DNA of 64,000 bases from Exobasidium rhododendri (taxonomy: Eukaryota; Basidiomycota; Exobasidiomycetes; Exobasidiales; Exobasidiaceae): NCBI GenBank assembly GCA_026210745.1, contig CP110632.1, positions 310,001 through 374,000 on the forward strand, given 5' to 3'. The notes beneath the pieces were generated by a model. It made no database searches and was not told the DNA's origin. It saw nothing but the letters and a program-made list of their open reading frames with translations. Shown piece after piece: positions 1 to 10,234 of the stretch. Position 1 is the stretch's first letter; every line of letters starts with the position of its first letter. A program made the position numbers and the translations under genes.

Positions 1-121
1 TCCACCACTCTGGGTCATCGGCTTCCACCACGTAAAGCAGAGCATCCTCGTTGAAGGACAGCTCGTCTTCCGCTGTGGCCGCATAGTCGTAAAGGGCCTT
101 GCACAGTGAGACGTAAGCCAT
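1..121 (-). CDS. SLA1: SLA1-type actin cytoskeleton regulator, N-terminal SH3 (partial at window edge)
   Basis: Only the first 40 codons are inside the window. They start at the ATG at 119-121 (minus strand) and run off the left edge. The peptide opens MAYVSLCKALYDY and continues with ELSFNEDALLYVVE and DDPEWW, which is the beginning of an SH3 domain: the ALYDY motif, the acidic RT loop and the WW at the start of the third strand. An SH3 starting directly at the N-terminus with a DALLYVVE-like stretch is typical of fungal Sla1, an endocytic actin-patch adaptor that regulates Arp2/3 activators and binds NPF-type cargo signals. Other SH3 proteins remain possible because the rest is missing. It is divergently oriented from RPB7. 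Confidence 0.6.
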   Translation of the reverse strand, partial: MAYVSLCKALYDYAATAEDELSFNEDALLYVVEADDPEWW

Positions 122-698
122 CTTTGGTGGTGATCCAGTCGCGCCGCACCCAGTCCACTGTCCAGGTCTTTCGGATTTGGAAGAAACACTCTCAGGGGTG
201 ATCAAGTTGAGCACCAGCGACAGCGACCTCGTGCACTACTTTGCAAGGGAGAGGAAAGATCAAGAGGAAAGGTAGTCGCTTGTGTAGAGTGGACTTTGTA
301 CGAAGGCTGGCCCGAACACTGCAATGGTCGCGCGGAAAAAGCGACTCCTTAGGTCCAGTTCATCGGATGGGTATTGATAGATGGCCACCGGCGGCCACGT
401 GGATCTCCTATCGCGTCTCTTCCACCGATCTCACTTCCATACAGGACTAGATCTTCTCGTCCGAGCGTACGTCGCCGCCATCTTCCACTTGTTGATCTCA
501 CTACCGCCAGAAAGCCGCACCCTGCTCTCGCTCCTTTCCTCGGCAGTCCGGTTCGACCGCTACTCCCACTTTTCCCAAGAAGCGCACTGCAGAGCCTCCG
601 GCCTACTGAAGGGGAAAGGGGGTGAGGAAGTGCTCTGCTAGTCGATTAAGACTCGAGTGTCAGGGCAGCGGAGGGGAGCTCGAAGTGATAGAAGGAAG
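122..698. other. intergenic: shared upstream region of SLA1-like gene and RPB7
   Basis: About 580 bp separate two divergent genes. Open frames here are short, overlap one another and have no family resemblance. I see no TATA box I would defend; the segment is presumably a bidirectional promoter with both 5' UTRs. Confidence 0.5.
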
Positions 699-1526
699 AT
701 GTTTTTCCTGATGAGATTGGAACACAAGATTCAATTGCATCCATCTTATTTCGGACCTCAATTGACGGATTACTTGCATGGTCAACTCAAAGCTGAGGTG
801 GAGGGGACCTGTACGGGGACTATTGTGAGCTTGAGACTGGAAGTATTTGCATGTCGTTCAGACTGTACTGACTGCGTCCGTTTCTGCTCGATCATCTGCA
901 TAGGGCTACATCGTCAAGGTGGTAATCATCCATAACATCGGGAGTGGAACTATCCTTCCTGGTGGTGAAGGCAAAGCCGAATTCAACAGCAAATATTCGG
1001 CCATCGTCATGAAGCCTGTAAGTGCTGCTCCCTTCCATACTAAAGCAGCAGCTTGACTTGAAAAGAGAGGGACTGATTCCCTTTTGCTTTGTACTCGATG
1101 CAGTTCAAGGGCGAGGTAGTCGACGCATTGGTGACTAATGTGAACAAGGTGAGGGCCCTTGATGAAAGGTGAAAGCCGTCGGTGCTTCCCCATCCTGATG
1201 CATGACATCCCGTATATGCGCAGATGGGCTTCTTTGCCTCTGTAGGACCTCTCAACATCTTCACCTCGACTCATTTGCTACCGCTAGAATTCCGCTTTCA
1301 GCCTGATTCAAATCCTCCTGAATTTGCATCGCCAGACGGCCAGGTGAGTACCCAAGTCAGCTCTTTCTTTGCTGTGCATCCTACTCTGAGCCTGATGCAT
1401 CTCCTTCCCCAGAGCATCGTCAAGGACAAGAAAGTGCGTCTACGAATAGTGGGTACTCGTGTCGATGCGAGCGAGATCTTTGCGATTGGTAGCTGCAAAG
1501 AAGATTACGTTGGGCCGTTTGATTGA
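699..1526 (+). CDS. RPB7: RNA polymerase II subunit Rpb7
   Basis: Five exons: 699-824, 904-1017, 1104-1148, 1224-1343 and 1413-1526, giving 172 residues, close to the usual 171. The N-terminal half is the Rpb7 ribonucleoprotein-like fold ([20 protein letters not shown], then [14 protein letters not shown]). The second half is the S1/OB-fold, with [24 protein letters not shown] and the C-terminal [13 protein letters not shown] signature. Rpb7 forms the Rpb4/Rpb7 stalk of RNA polymerase II, which contacts nascent RNA and helps initiation and mRNA decay. All four introns have GTGAGT/GTAAGT/GTGAGG donors and AG acceptors and restore the family sequence exactly. The start is the first ATG in frame and matches the conserved MFF N-terminus. 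Confidence 0.95.
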
Positions 1527-2200
1527 ATGAGTCTAAACAGAACAAAAACGATGATCTATCGTTGTATAATAGCATATCATTAGTATTGCATGCCTTCATA
1601 AACGTCTCGAGGGTGAAGAGGGGAGTAGAGAGGTGCTCGTGGGTACAGCGATACGTCCGTCAAGCTCGGCCCTCTCAGGCTTCTCTGCCTCTTCTTGGTA
1701 GCCTTTCCCAGTCCTCTCTTCCAGGGTACATCTGAATGTCTGACCATGGCCTAGCTACTTCCGCAATCGCCATCAAGAGCTCTGAGAAGCCCCTCCCATA
1801 TAGTGTCATAGAGCAAGATCAGAAGTTCATCACACTCGCTCTTCTCGTCCTGCAAGAGAGGAGAAGGACAAGCACCCCTTCATACACTTTTCCTTCTCGC
1901 TCTCGAATTCTTATTTTTAGATTTTTCCCCCCTTCCTGGAACAATCAAAAGACTTGGCATGCCACTCCTGCAATGACACTACTACGCGAAGACACGAATT
2001 TCATAACGTGGAAAAATTTCCCTTCTGTGCACTTCACCATCGTGCGGTCAGTGTAAGGCTATACCAGATCTCTTGAACCCTCCGGTCGATGACTTGTTGA
2101 ACGATCATTGCGCCTCTTTCCATCACTCTCTTCTTTGCTGCGTTCAGTTTGGTGACTGGAAGGCGATACTCGATTTACAACAGCACCTTCATATAGGACG
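1527..2200. other. intergenic: RPB7 3' region and MscS-like gene promoter
   Basis: No gene is supported in these 674 bp. The segment carries pyrimidine-rich stretches (for example around 1840-1940), as expected for a 3' UTR followed by a promoter and leader. Confidence 0.45.
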
Positions 2201-4699
2201 ATGACGGGACTGCCATACTCACGCGATGAAGGCGGGGCGGATCCTGCTCTCATTCCACTCACCATGCTGCGAGCACCGGCTGCTGCATATCGTTCTGAGT
2301 CGTACGCTTCGAGCACGATCAACGCTGCCCCTCCAGCACATCACATGCATCCACACGGTTTCGACAACAATCACTTTTACGAAGGCATCGATCCAGGCTA
2401 TCAAGCAGACGCAACCGAAGGAACAGATCTCGACCACGATCACGACCAAACTTTCAGCTCTGGCAGCAAATCTTGGATTCCCGACCACAACGATACCATG
2501 AAGCACGAGCAAGCCACATATCCACCTGCCGAACCAGCTCATGAAGGGCATTTCCACGGCCATGATCTTCATCCTAGCGACACCGAAGACGAAACTGATG
2601 ACTTTGACTGGAACACGTCGGACGACGAGAACGACTTGACGTATGCGGCCACGGATGGCAAGAGACGTATTCGAGCAAAGCGAGGCCGAAAGCTTTACCT
2701 CCATCTGATGCAGCTGACTCGACCGGTTCGGGTCTTTATCATTGGGCTGATTGGGACCGCTGTTCTGCTCATTCCATTCATCGTAGTCTTGGCGGCTTTC
2801 AAGAGCAGTCCAGCACGACCGGAAGCCGAAGTCTGGTCAATCTGGTTGGCGATTATCTGGGCCGCTGGTTGCGGTACATTTCTCGTGCTTGATTGGGTTC
2901 CACCTGTTGTGTTGAAGATCGGCGTCGCATTCTACGGCAAGGCTCCTGAACTGTTCAAGACATATGTGGAAGTCCTGATCGCGATCAAGCTGTGGATCAA
3001 GTTGGTCCTTTGTATTTCGTGGGCTTGGATATCTTTGGGAGGAGTTCTGGCTATTCAGTTTAGTTCTTTGAGTCGTCCTGCTTACTTTAAGTATATCTTC
3101 CGTGTCATTCAAGCCTTCTTTGGTAGCTCTATCATCGTTCTCGTTGAGAAGTTGCTGCTGCAGATTGTCGCCATCAACTTTCACAAGACTGCACTGAAAG
3201 ATCGTCTGGAGAGCAATCAGGGCGCTTTGAAAGCACTCGATGCTCTTCATGACAGCAAGTACCTGGCCAGCGGATACAATGACCGACGTCAGACTGGACA
3301 GTGGGCAAAGTCACTTGGTGGCTTCGTGACCGGAGGCAGTCGTGCTGGCACACCAGGAGTAGGCCACGCATCTCGACCGTCTAGGGACATCTTTGCGGGA
3401 TACTTTAACAACCAGCAACACCAGCCTAGTGGAAAGAAGACACCTTCGTCTGCTGATTCACCACAGAACAAAAGAGGAACAGGAACCCCGACCGAAAAGG
3501 AAGCTCGAAAAGCCAACTTCGCGAATCAGCTCTCGGATGCCTTGGCGACTGCGACGATGAAGAACTCTAGACTGTACCGGGGCAAGACCGCAAAGAGTCA
3601 ATTGAGCGCTAGAAAGCTTGCAAAGAAGCTCTTCACCGCCTTGGGGCACAACAGAGAGACGCTCGTCGCAGAGGATTTCTATCCCTTCTTTGCCACTCCC
3701 GAGGAAGCTCAGGCCGCCTTCAAGCACTTTGATGCCGACAACAACGGCGATATTAGCAAGACAGAGATGCGAGATGCCGTCCAGCGAATCTACCGAGAAA
3801 AGAGGGCACTGGCGACCTCGATCAAGGACATGAGTAGTGCTGTTTCGAAGCTGGACGGAGTGTTGTTAGGGATTGCCCTGGTCGTTATCGTCTTTATCTG
3901 GTTGCTGATCTTCAACGGTGACAACACAGTGGCTAATATTGCGCCCTTGTCGACATTTGTTGTCGGGTTTTCCTTTATTTTCGGAAACAGTGCGAAAACG
4001 CTGTTCGAGTCGATGGTCTTCATCTTTGCCACTCACCCGTACGATGTAGGGGACTTGGTCTGCGTCGACGACAACTTTATGTTTGTTGTCGAATTTGGTC
4101 TGATTTCTACGACGTTCCGGACAGTGGTCAATCAGTACATTGTCGCTCCCAATGCTGTCCTGGCGCAAACAAAGATGATCATCAATTGCAGACGATCAGG
4201 CAATCAGTGGGAGACGACGAACATCCAAGTAGGATACGATTCCACCTTGCTAGAGATGATTGATGACCTGAGAAGTCGCTTGAGAGCATGGGTAAAGACG
4301 AAGGATCGTGAATGGGCCGGTGGACTAGACATCAACATCAATGAAATAGAGACGGGGCAGAACGCAGTGGAGCTGACAATCGCCATGGAGCACAAAGGAA
4401 ATTGGCAATCGTGGGGAGACCGTTGGAATCGTCGAACACAATTGATGAGACAAGTGAAGATTGTCTGTCAAGAACTGGGCATACGATATCAGTTGCCCGT
4501 TCAACCAGTCACATTCACACCCAAGAAGAATGGCACCGCATCGTATGTCCCAAGAGGGCCTCGGTTGCCTTCTCCTTCTGTCTCTGCCTCTTCTGCGTCA
4601 TCGTCGTTTGGCCGGTCGAGTACTTTACCGGTCGGTGGCGTGGGACGACGTCAGATGACTAAAGCAGAAGCGGCGGCGGCAGCTTTGAAGACGCAGTGA
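2201..4699 (+). CDS. EF-hand mechanosensitive ion channel, MscS family (Msy1/Msy2-like)
   Basis: A single-exon gene of 832 residues. The acidic, histidine-rich N-terminus (residues 1-165) is cytosolic in character. Several hydrophobic segments follow (about 178-200, 208-228, 262-282 and 300-325). Near residues 508-530 is an EF-hand with a canonical calcium loop, DADNNGDISKTE. The last membrane helices (VLLGIALVVIVFIWLLIF) lead into the MscS pore and beta domain (STFVVGFSFIFGNSAKTLFE, then HPYDVGDLVCVDD). This order matches the fungal Msy1/Msy2 channels, which sit in ER membranes and control calcium release under hypo-osmotic shock. The Ser/Ala-rich tail is unconserved. ATG 2201 is the first in-frame ATG I see; a downstream Met at codon 22 is possible. 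Confidence 0.92.
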   Translation: MTGLPYSRDEGGADPALIPLTMLRAPAAAYRSESYASSTINAAPPAHHMHPHGFDNNHFYEGIDPGYQADATEGTDLDHDHDQTFSSGSKSWIPDHNDTMKHEQATYPPAEPAHEGHFHGHDLHPSDTEDETDDFDWNTSDDENDLTYAATDGKRRIRAKRGRKLYLHLMQLTRPVRVFIIGLIGTAVLLIPFIVVLAAFKSSPARPEAEVWSIWLAIIWAAGCGTFLVLDWVPPVVLKIGVAFYGKAPELFKTYVEVLIAIKLWIKLVLCISWAWISLGGVLAIQFSSLSRPAYFKYIFRVIQAFFGSSIIVLVEKLLLQIVAINFHKTALKDRLESNQGALKALDALHDSKYLASGYNDRRQTGQWAKSLGGFVTGGSRAGTPGVGHASRPSRDIFAGYFNNQQHQPSGKKTPSSADSPQNKRGTGTPTEKEARKANFANQLSDALATATMKNSRLYRGKTAKSQLSARKLAKKLFTALGHNRETLVAEDFYPFFATPEEAQAAFKHFDADNNGDISKTEMRDAVQRIYREKRALATSIKDMSSAVSKLDGVLLGIALVVIVFIWLLIFNGDNTVANIAPLSTFVVGFSFIFGNSAKTLFESMVFIFATHPYDVGDLVCVDDNFMFVVEFGLISTTFRTVVNQYIVAPNAVLAQTKMIINCRRSGNQWETTNIQVGYDSTLLEMIDDLRSRLRAWVKTKDREWAGGLDININEIETGQNAVELTIAMEHKGNWQSWGDRWNRRTQLMRQVKIVCQELGIRYQLPVQPVTFTPKKNGTASYVPRGPRLPSPSVSASSASSSFGRSSTLPVGGVGRRQMTKAEAAAAALKTQ

Positions 4700-5480
4700 A
4701 ACGCCGTGTATGCACCTTCAAGACTCTTCAGCATGACCTTGATAATCTCATTGAGCTTTCACTATCGTGTGTGGCAAGACAAAGGAGAGAGAGACGCGTG
4801 TATGGTCAGTCAGTCGCGTACAAGTTCGGTGTGCCCCGTTGCCTCGCTCTGTTGCGCAGTGCCAGTCAGCTTTGCATGCTGTGTCCGAGAGCACACACTT
4901 GTCATCGATTGACTCGTATGACGACTGGAAGCAAAGGCCGGGCAGGAGACGTACCATCATCCGCGGACAAAAGACGTGTGGGTAAAAGTTGGACGGAGGA
5001 AGGGAGACTGTCGTGTTGACCCCTCGAGAAAGGGTGAGGGAGTGCATGTAGCCGGTCGACGGTGCTCCTCACGCCGCGGCAAACTTACCTGCCTACAACT
5101 CTATTTTTCTCTCCTTCTTGGCAACAACCGGTGCCTTTGCTGCTGCATGGTGATTGAGCGAGCCGTGGCGTCGAGTCGATTCGTTATCATGGTAGACGGA
5201 ACATCTTGGCATGACAGTGCTTGCCCTGCACTGGCGCTCGCGTCGTCGCATCAGCGGTGGACAGCTGACCCCATCCCATCCTCTTGTATCTCGCTCTTAC
5301 GCTGACTTGACGTCCGAAGTCTTCCTCTCCTCATCTTCTTTGTAGAGAAAATGAGAGAGGGAAAAGAGAGAATTACACTGAAGCACTCGACTATGAGGTA
5401 CGAACGAGCAGCGAACGTAGAGGAAGAGAAGTGGCAGTGCAAAGGAAAAGAGGTGACATCGAGATGTGACTTATGGGGGA

Positions 5481-5487
5481 TATAAAG
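5481..5487 (+). promoter_or_regulatory. TATA box candidate of the Rua1-like gene
   Basis: The heptamer TATAAAG lies about 310 bp upstream of the ATG at 5791. It is the clearest TATA element in the window and implies a leader of roughly 250 nt. Transcription start was not observed. Confidence 0.5.
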
Positions 5488-5723
5488 CGAGCCGACTAGA
5501 AAGCATCACTGCCACGGATTTTGAACCATCGCTAGTCCTCGCTGCTAGTTCCCCTACTCCTTTTGATCTTGCCTTCGCCGTTTTCCCTCTTTGATCACTG
5601 CGCCCTTGCTCCCACCGATCTAGCGCCCGCCTTAATCACAGTCTTTTCCTTGCAGAAAGGAAGGAGAACTCTGCCGGTAGCGAGCGAGCGAGGGGAATAA
5701 ATCAGATCGAGATCTACTCACTA

Positions 5724-5748
5724 TTCTTCTTCTTCTTCTTCTTCTTCT
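5724..5748 (+). repeat. TTC trinucleotide repeat in the leader
   Basis: A run of about eight TTC units ends 43 bp before the ATG at 5791. Pyrimidine tracts at this position are common near fungal transcription starts; it could also vary in length between strains. Confidence 0.7.
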
Positions 5749-5790
5749 AAAACTCTAACAGCTAGCAGGGAAACGGAAAACCAAGCAGAC

Positions 5791-7521
5791 ATGCTCTCTA
5801 CTGTCATCTCTACGTCTTCTGCTCCCACGAATGATCTCGTTTTGCTGAATAGCAGCTACAAATTTCCTGCATCCTGTCCTAATCGTACCCTCTTGACGGA
5901 CCAGCGTTTCGTACAGGAAGAGGAAGACGCTTGCTCGATGATACAGCGACTCCTAGACCAGTATCAGGTCCGAGAGGATCATGGCCAGTCTCCCTTGTCT
6001 GATCATGAGCTCTCAACTGCCTCACCTGCGACCACTCGATCTCAGCCTGCCTACCAGTGGAGTTCGACGACGTCGCATCCCATTCCATCCAGGCCATCCG
6101 GGCCATCCTCCATCGCTCTACAGTCACTCTATAACATGGGCGTGCTTCCTGACACTTTGCCTCGCGTGGACTCTACTGCTTCTGCTACCTTGCTAGCACC
6201 AGAGGGAGATCAATATGATCCCCCTTCTGTTCCGACCATCTACTCGGAATCGACAAGCACTACACAACCGTACCATCACCACCGATCGCAATCCTGGAAT
6301 CACTTTCCGCGATCTCACTCTCATGCTGCCCATAACCACTCGCATTCGCATTCCCATTCTCATTCGACACACTTCGGTAGCGATAATTACTTTGGACTCG
6401 ACTCATCGCTGAATCCAGTTCCTACTTGGCTGCATGACTCGCTATCAGCGTCCGTCTTGTGCCAAAGTACCTCTAATTCACACGAAAACAGCAATGAAGC
6501 AAGTTCGGACACGAGCCTCGGCGTCCATCCTCGGTCTTGGCTTCCTTCTGCCGACGCCGCCGCCGCAACACCAACAGCGACAACACCAGGAACAACAAAG
6601 CCTGCATCGTCATCTTCCACTCCTGCATGCCGCACACCGCCGAAGCACGCCGATTCTTCCGACTGGTGTACTCCACTTTGGCGTCCATGTGGTCATTCAT
6701 CTACGCCCTCATCCTCTTTCGCGGGCAGTCAAGTGTACCAATCGCCATCACTGGGAGGAGCTCAGTGCAGGATTACCTTTGCCATCACAAATGACATTGT
6801 CCTGCGTTCAAGGAACGGCGAGACCAAATCAGACATCTACTATCCACAGAGCGCTTTTGCCCTCCAGTATGAAGGTGGCATGACACCTGGCTTGCTCGCT
6901 TGCTCCTCCCCTCCCGCGCAGGACTTCCAGACGACGGACATGGACATGCGACCGAAGCAACAGCCCGAAAAGCGTAGATCAAACGACGACCTTTATACTC
7001 CCCTTTGGGTGCGTGGGGAAGGTACCCGTCGAGAAGCTTGGTGCAGTCTTTGTGAAGCAGGAAGCTGGATGCAATTGAAGCAGAGCGCATACTGGTATCA
7101 CATGCGAACCTGCCATGGAATCAACACCTCCACAGGCCGTATCTTTGCACCTCCGCTGCAGCTTCGAGTCCACAATGACAACTTTTCGACGACGCATGGT
7201 CTTTGCAGTCAATGTCGACAGTGGCAGCCGATCTGTACCGCTCGTAGAAAGAGGAATTTCTCTGCATGGTTCCGACATGCGTCTATCTGTCACTCTACTG
7301 CTGTAGCCGATGTGACATTCGGCGGCGAAGCGAACATCGCTGGCATTGGCTCACCTGCCGCCCTCGCAGTTCCTCTCGCTCCCCCTCGAGTGTCTGATGT
7401 TGTTGGCGCAAAGAGGGAGAGAATGGACAGTCCTGCACTTAGTAGTATTGCAAGCAACGTAGGCGACAAGTCCCCATCGTACGCAGGGACCCCAACCGCG
7501 AAGAGAGCTCGCTCATCCTGA
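5791..7521 (+). CDS. Rua1-like zinc-finger transcriptional regulator
   Basis: Single exon, 576 residues. The first 390 residues are Ser/Thr/Pro-rich with a His-Ser run (HNHSHSHSHSHS, around residues 181-192) and look disordered. The C-terminal part, from about residue 400, is the domain of the Ustilago maydis regulator Rua1: LYTPLWVRGEGTRREAWCSLCEAGSW-type sequence, then AYWYHMRTCHGI, and a second Cys/His set (GLCSQCRQW ... FRHASICH). The paired CxxC...HxxxxH arrangements indicate zinc binding and DNA contact. U. maydis Rua1 activates the ustilagic acid cluster; no glycolipid genes are nearby here, so the target is unknown. The TATA box and TTC leader upstream fit this start. Confidence 0.8.
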   Translation: MLSTVISTSSAPTNDLVLLNSSYKFPASCPNRTLLTDQRFVQEEEDACSMIQRLLDQYQVREDHGQSPLSDHELSTASPATTRSQPAYQWSSTTSHPIPSRPSGPSSIALQSLYNMGVLPDTLPRVDSTASATLLAPEGDQYDPPSVPTIYSESTSTTQPYHHHRSQSWNHFPRSHSHAAHNHSHSHSHSHSTHFGSDNYFGLDSSLNPVPTWLHDSLSASVLCQSTSNSHENSNEASSDTSLGVHPRSWLPSADAAAATPTATTPGTTKPASSSSTPACRTPPKHADSSDWCTPLWRPCGHSSTPSSSFAGSQVYQSPSLGGAQCRITFAITNDIVLRSRNGETKSDIYYPQSAFALQYEGGMTPGLLACSSPPAQDFQTTDMDMRPKQQPEKRRSNDDLYTPLWVRGEGTRREAWCSLCEAGSWMQLKQSAYWYHMRTCHGINTSTGRIFAPPLQLRVHNDNFSTTHGLCSQCRQWQPICTARRKRNFSAWFRHASICHSTAVADVTFGGEANIAGIGSPAALAVPLAPPRVSDVVGAKRERMDSPALSSIASNVGDKSPSYAGTPTAKRARSS

Positions 7522-7661
7522 CCTCTATTGCGCCACTCTCTCCACCCATCACCTTTTTCTTCTCTCGACCGCTTGTGGAGTCCGTGTGCATATTTCCCTT
7601 TTTCCTTTCTTGTCCCTTGTCTCGCCCTTGCTTATCTCACTGCTTCTGATAGAATTCGAGT

Positions 7662-9739
7662 TTATGACAGAACAGTCTCGTCACTTGCCTGCTCTACGAT
7701 CGCAAACGAGGTCGACTCGGCATTGACGGCTCGCAGGATCTTCCTACTTGTCCAATACACCACCCCTTCCAAGATCGTCTCCTTATCTACTTCCAGTTCG
7801 CTTACTAGCATGGAGACGCTCATCGGCTTCTCTGCGCTTGCTTCCATCTCAGCTGCCTTTTCAACAATGGCTGCTTGCAGGGGAGTGACTCGGTCCTTGA
7901 TCCTCCTCCCATCATTCATTTCCACTTCGAGCAAGACTGTACTTCTGGCATTGAACCACCGCAATCGCTGCATCGGTGCCATCTTCTTGAACGCTTCCTG
8001 GTACTGCTCCAATGCCCTCGCAAATTGGCCTGGCATCTTGACGTTCTTCCCGTTGCTGCTTGCAAAAGAGGCAGGCACAGATGACATGGTAGGCGCAGCG
8101 CCAAACATGGACGAAGTTGAGAGTGTGACAATCGGCGCTGTAGCTTCTTTCATCGGTGGCCAGAACTGTCTAGAGAGGATGAAAGGATGGAGTGCTCGAA
8201 AGGACTGCTCCTGATCGGTGTTCGCTTGAATGCTCCGATCGTATCGCTGAGACTTCTTGATGTCGTTGAGCATCACATCGCATCGACTCAAGGACGTGTC
8301 CCCGAAGCGCTTCTTGAGGTTCTCGTTCGTCTCGTACTCTCTGCTCGTGTCGTAGCCCTGTACCTTTATCAACTGCTCTGCGCAAGTCTTTTCCAGGGCT
8401 GCCACGAATCCCTCCTCGTCGTCAAAGATAGACACTATGATTGCAATCACATCTGACTTTCGACTTTGTCGGTAGTCTGGCCCGGCGTCAATCGGTCGTG
8501 GTGTCCAGTCTTCTTCATCAGCGGAAGGAATGACTGTCATCCTCGTCGACTCATCGTGCGTCAACATACTCAACGTCGTCAAGGACTCTTCCTCGTCCTC
8601 GTATATCGCCAAGGAGGTGTCCGCGCCTCCGAGACCTTGTCCCTCCCCACTTTCTCGCATCATATCTCGTAGAAGAGTGAAATTGCCAGCTTGACCCAGA
8701 AGACTGGAAACAATGACAGGGATCGTATCGGATCGAGCTCGTAAGTACGTCCGGACCGGTCCTATTACGTGCGAGAGGATGACGCCGGACGGATTGATGT
8801 ATCGCAGCGCGCGGATGAGGTGCGTGTAGAACTGTATGATGTCTCGGGTGGAAGCGCCAGGATGAAGAAGACGGGCCTCCAGGGAGAGCGAGAGCTGCTG
8901 CGAAATGTAGGGCTGGAGGTTGCACCGATCCCCGCAGATGTTGAGATCCGTCAGAGCAGGTGTGGACGCTGGGAAGTCTTGTATTATGTCAAAGAGCTGC
9001 CTTGATCGTATGTGACCCAGCTGTATGCAAATGTCGTGACTAAGTCGAGAGTGGATGTCGTCGAGGTGTTGCAGCTGCCATTGGAGCAGCGTCCCTTTCA
9101 GCGACGATTCAAGCCATGTCTGCAGCTTCGTAAGTGCAATCTCTTCAAAGTTCGCTTCACTCTCCACCAACTCCACTTTTCGCTTGACCAGCTTTTGCGC
9201 TGCTCTATTTGCGTGTATGCTCCATTGATCCATCAAGCCCAGCCTTTGCATTGCTGTTTGGAAGGTGTTACTAGACTGGCAGGTGGCCAGATCATCGTAG
9301 ATGCTGCATTCGATCACACAGCTCAGTCTCTGCACTGCTCGTATGAGCCAGAACGGCGGTGAAGGCGCGGGATCACTGGGCATAACACTTCAATACTTTG
9401 ATCAAGACGATACCAAAGACAATTCCATACTCACCTGCCAAGAATTCGAAGGCACTCCTGCCAACGTTGATACACTTGACTGGCTTTGTTCAATGTGTCG
9501 GCGGCGTCTCTCCCAGAGTCGATGCTGATGAGTGCCTCGGCCTCAGCCGCCAGACGTGGACCCGCTCTAATGAGTAGAACAGACCGAGCAGCAGAAGGAA
9601 GCAATTGTAGCAATTCCTTTTCCTCCAGTGAGAGTGGCAGGCCTTTTATGTGGGCAAGCAAGATACCTTCACCGCCTACATCAGTCACCTGTCTCAGCTC
9701 TTTCGCCTGCTTCTCCCACAGGGCAGCAACCTCCAACAT
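7662..9739 (-). CDS. APC2: anaphase-promoting complex subunit 2 (cullin-like)
   Basis: Two exons on the minus strand: 9435-9739 and 7662-9375, with a 59-bp intron (GTGAGT...CCCAG), giving 672 residues. The cullin-homology body includes TYLRARSDTIPVIVSSLLGQ, and RCDVMLNDIKKSQR corresponds to the cullin/APC2 motif that docks the RING subunit Apc11. The C-terminus (MQRLRWF, LLEVEMNDG, VTPLQAAIVEKAAE) is the APC2 winged-helix domain. Apc2 and Apc11 form the catalytic core of APC/C, the ubiquitin ligase for cyclins and securin. At about 670 residues it is shorter than yeast Apc2 (about 850). The first in-frame ATG is at 9737-9739, preceded by an in-frame stop, so either the N-terminus is truly short or a 5' exon was missed between here and the tRNA. 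Confidence 0.87.
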
Positions 9740-9847
9740 ATATGTTGATGTCACCACGAGAAAGTGGGGTGCCTAAGTCTAAGACTGACACCAGCTCAAA
9801 AATTGAGTGTCGCTCGTTGAATCTTCGAGAAACTCGGAAAAAATGCC

Positions 9848-9857
9848 AAAAAAAAAA
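9848..9857 (-). terminator. RNA polymerase III terminator of tRNA-Val
   Basis: Immediately after the tRNA 3' end, the minus strand reads an uninterrupted run of about 10 T, a strong Pol III termination signal. Confidence 0.8.
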
Positions 9858-9943
9858 TGATTCTACCCGGGCTCGAACCGGGGACATCTGCCGTGAACGG
9901 ATTTTTGTTAAGACAGCACTCTGACCAACTGAGTTATAGAACC
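9858..9943 (-). tRNA. tRNA-Val, anticodon AAC, with 12-nt intron
   Basis: The reverse complement folds as a complete cloverleaf. The acceptor stem is GGTTCTA/TAGAATC with one G-T wobble, the D arm is ACTC/GAGT, the anticodon stem CTGTC/GGCAG, and the T arm CCCGG-TTCGAGC-CCGGG, with a discriminator A. The anticodon loop TTAACAC gives anticodon AAC once a 12-nt intron after position 37 (about 9889-9900) is removed. The total of 86 nt equals 74 plus 12. The loop and the GGTT...AATCA acceptor resemble yeast tRNA-Val(AAC). CCA is not encoded. It lies between APC2 and SSZ1. Confidence 0.92.
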
Positions 9944-10234
9944 GTAACGATCTGAGCCACAGGCTCGTACTTGAAGTAGAACTGTAATATAAGTGTATAT
10001 GTCTAGGCCAAGCTCGATCCAATATTTTTGTGATCCAATGTTATTGTATGAGAGGCGGATTGATGAGTTCATTTAATAGTAGGCTACACGCTCACCACGT
10101 GTTCTTGGCCAAGAAGAAAAACTCGCAAGAAAATTGAGAAGTTGGCCGTTCGTGTAGCTGTGGGAAAGGTGCAAGAAGAAACAGCCTTCGCTGCTGTACG
10201 CCTATACTACATACCCTTTGTATACTGTAAAACC

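Larger units (their letters stand above)
4700..5790. other. intergenic: MscS 3' region and long promoter/leader of the Rua1-like gene
   Basis: About 1.1 kb with no supportable gene; the open frames overlap and are low in conservation. It holds the TATA box and TTC-repeat leader listed separately. A long upstream region fits a regulated transcription-factor gene, but that is inference. Confidence 0.45.

Noticed and set aside
7528-8214. 228-codon plus-strand frame
   Set aside because: Antisense shadow of the APC2 coding sequence.
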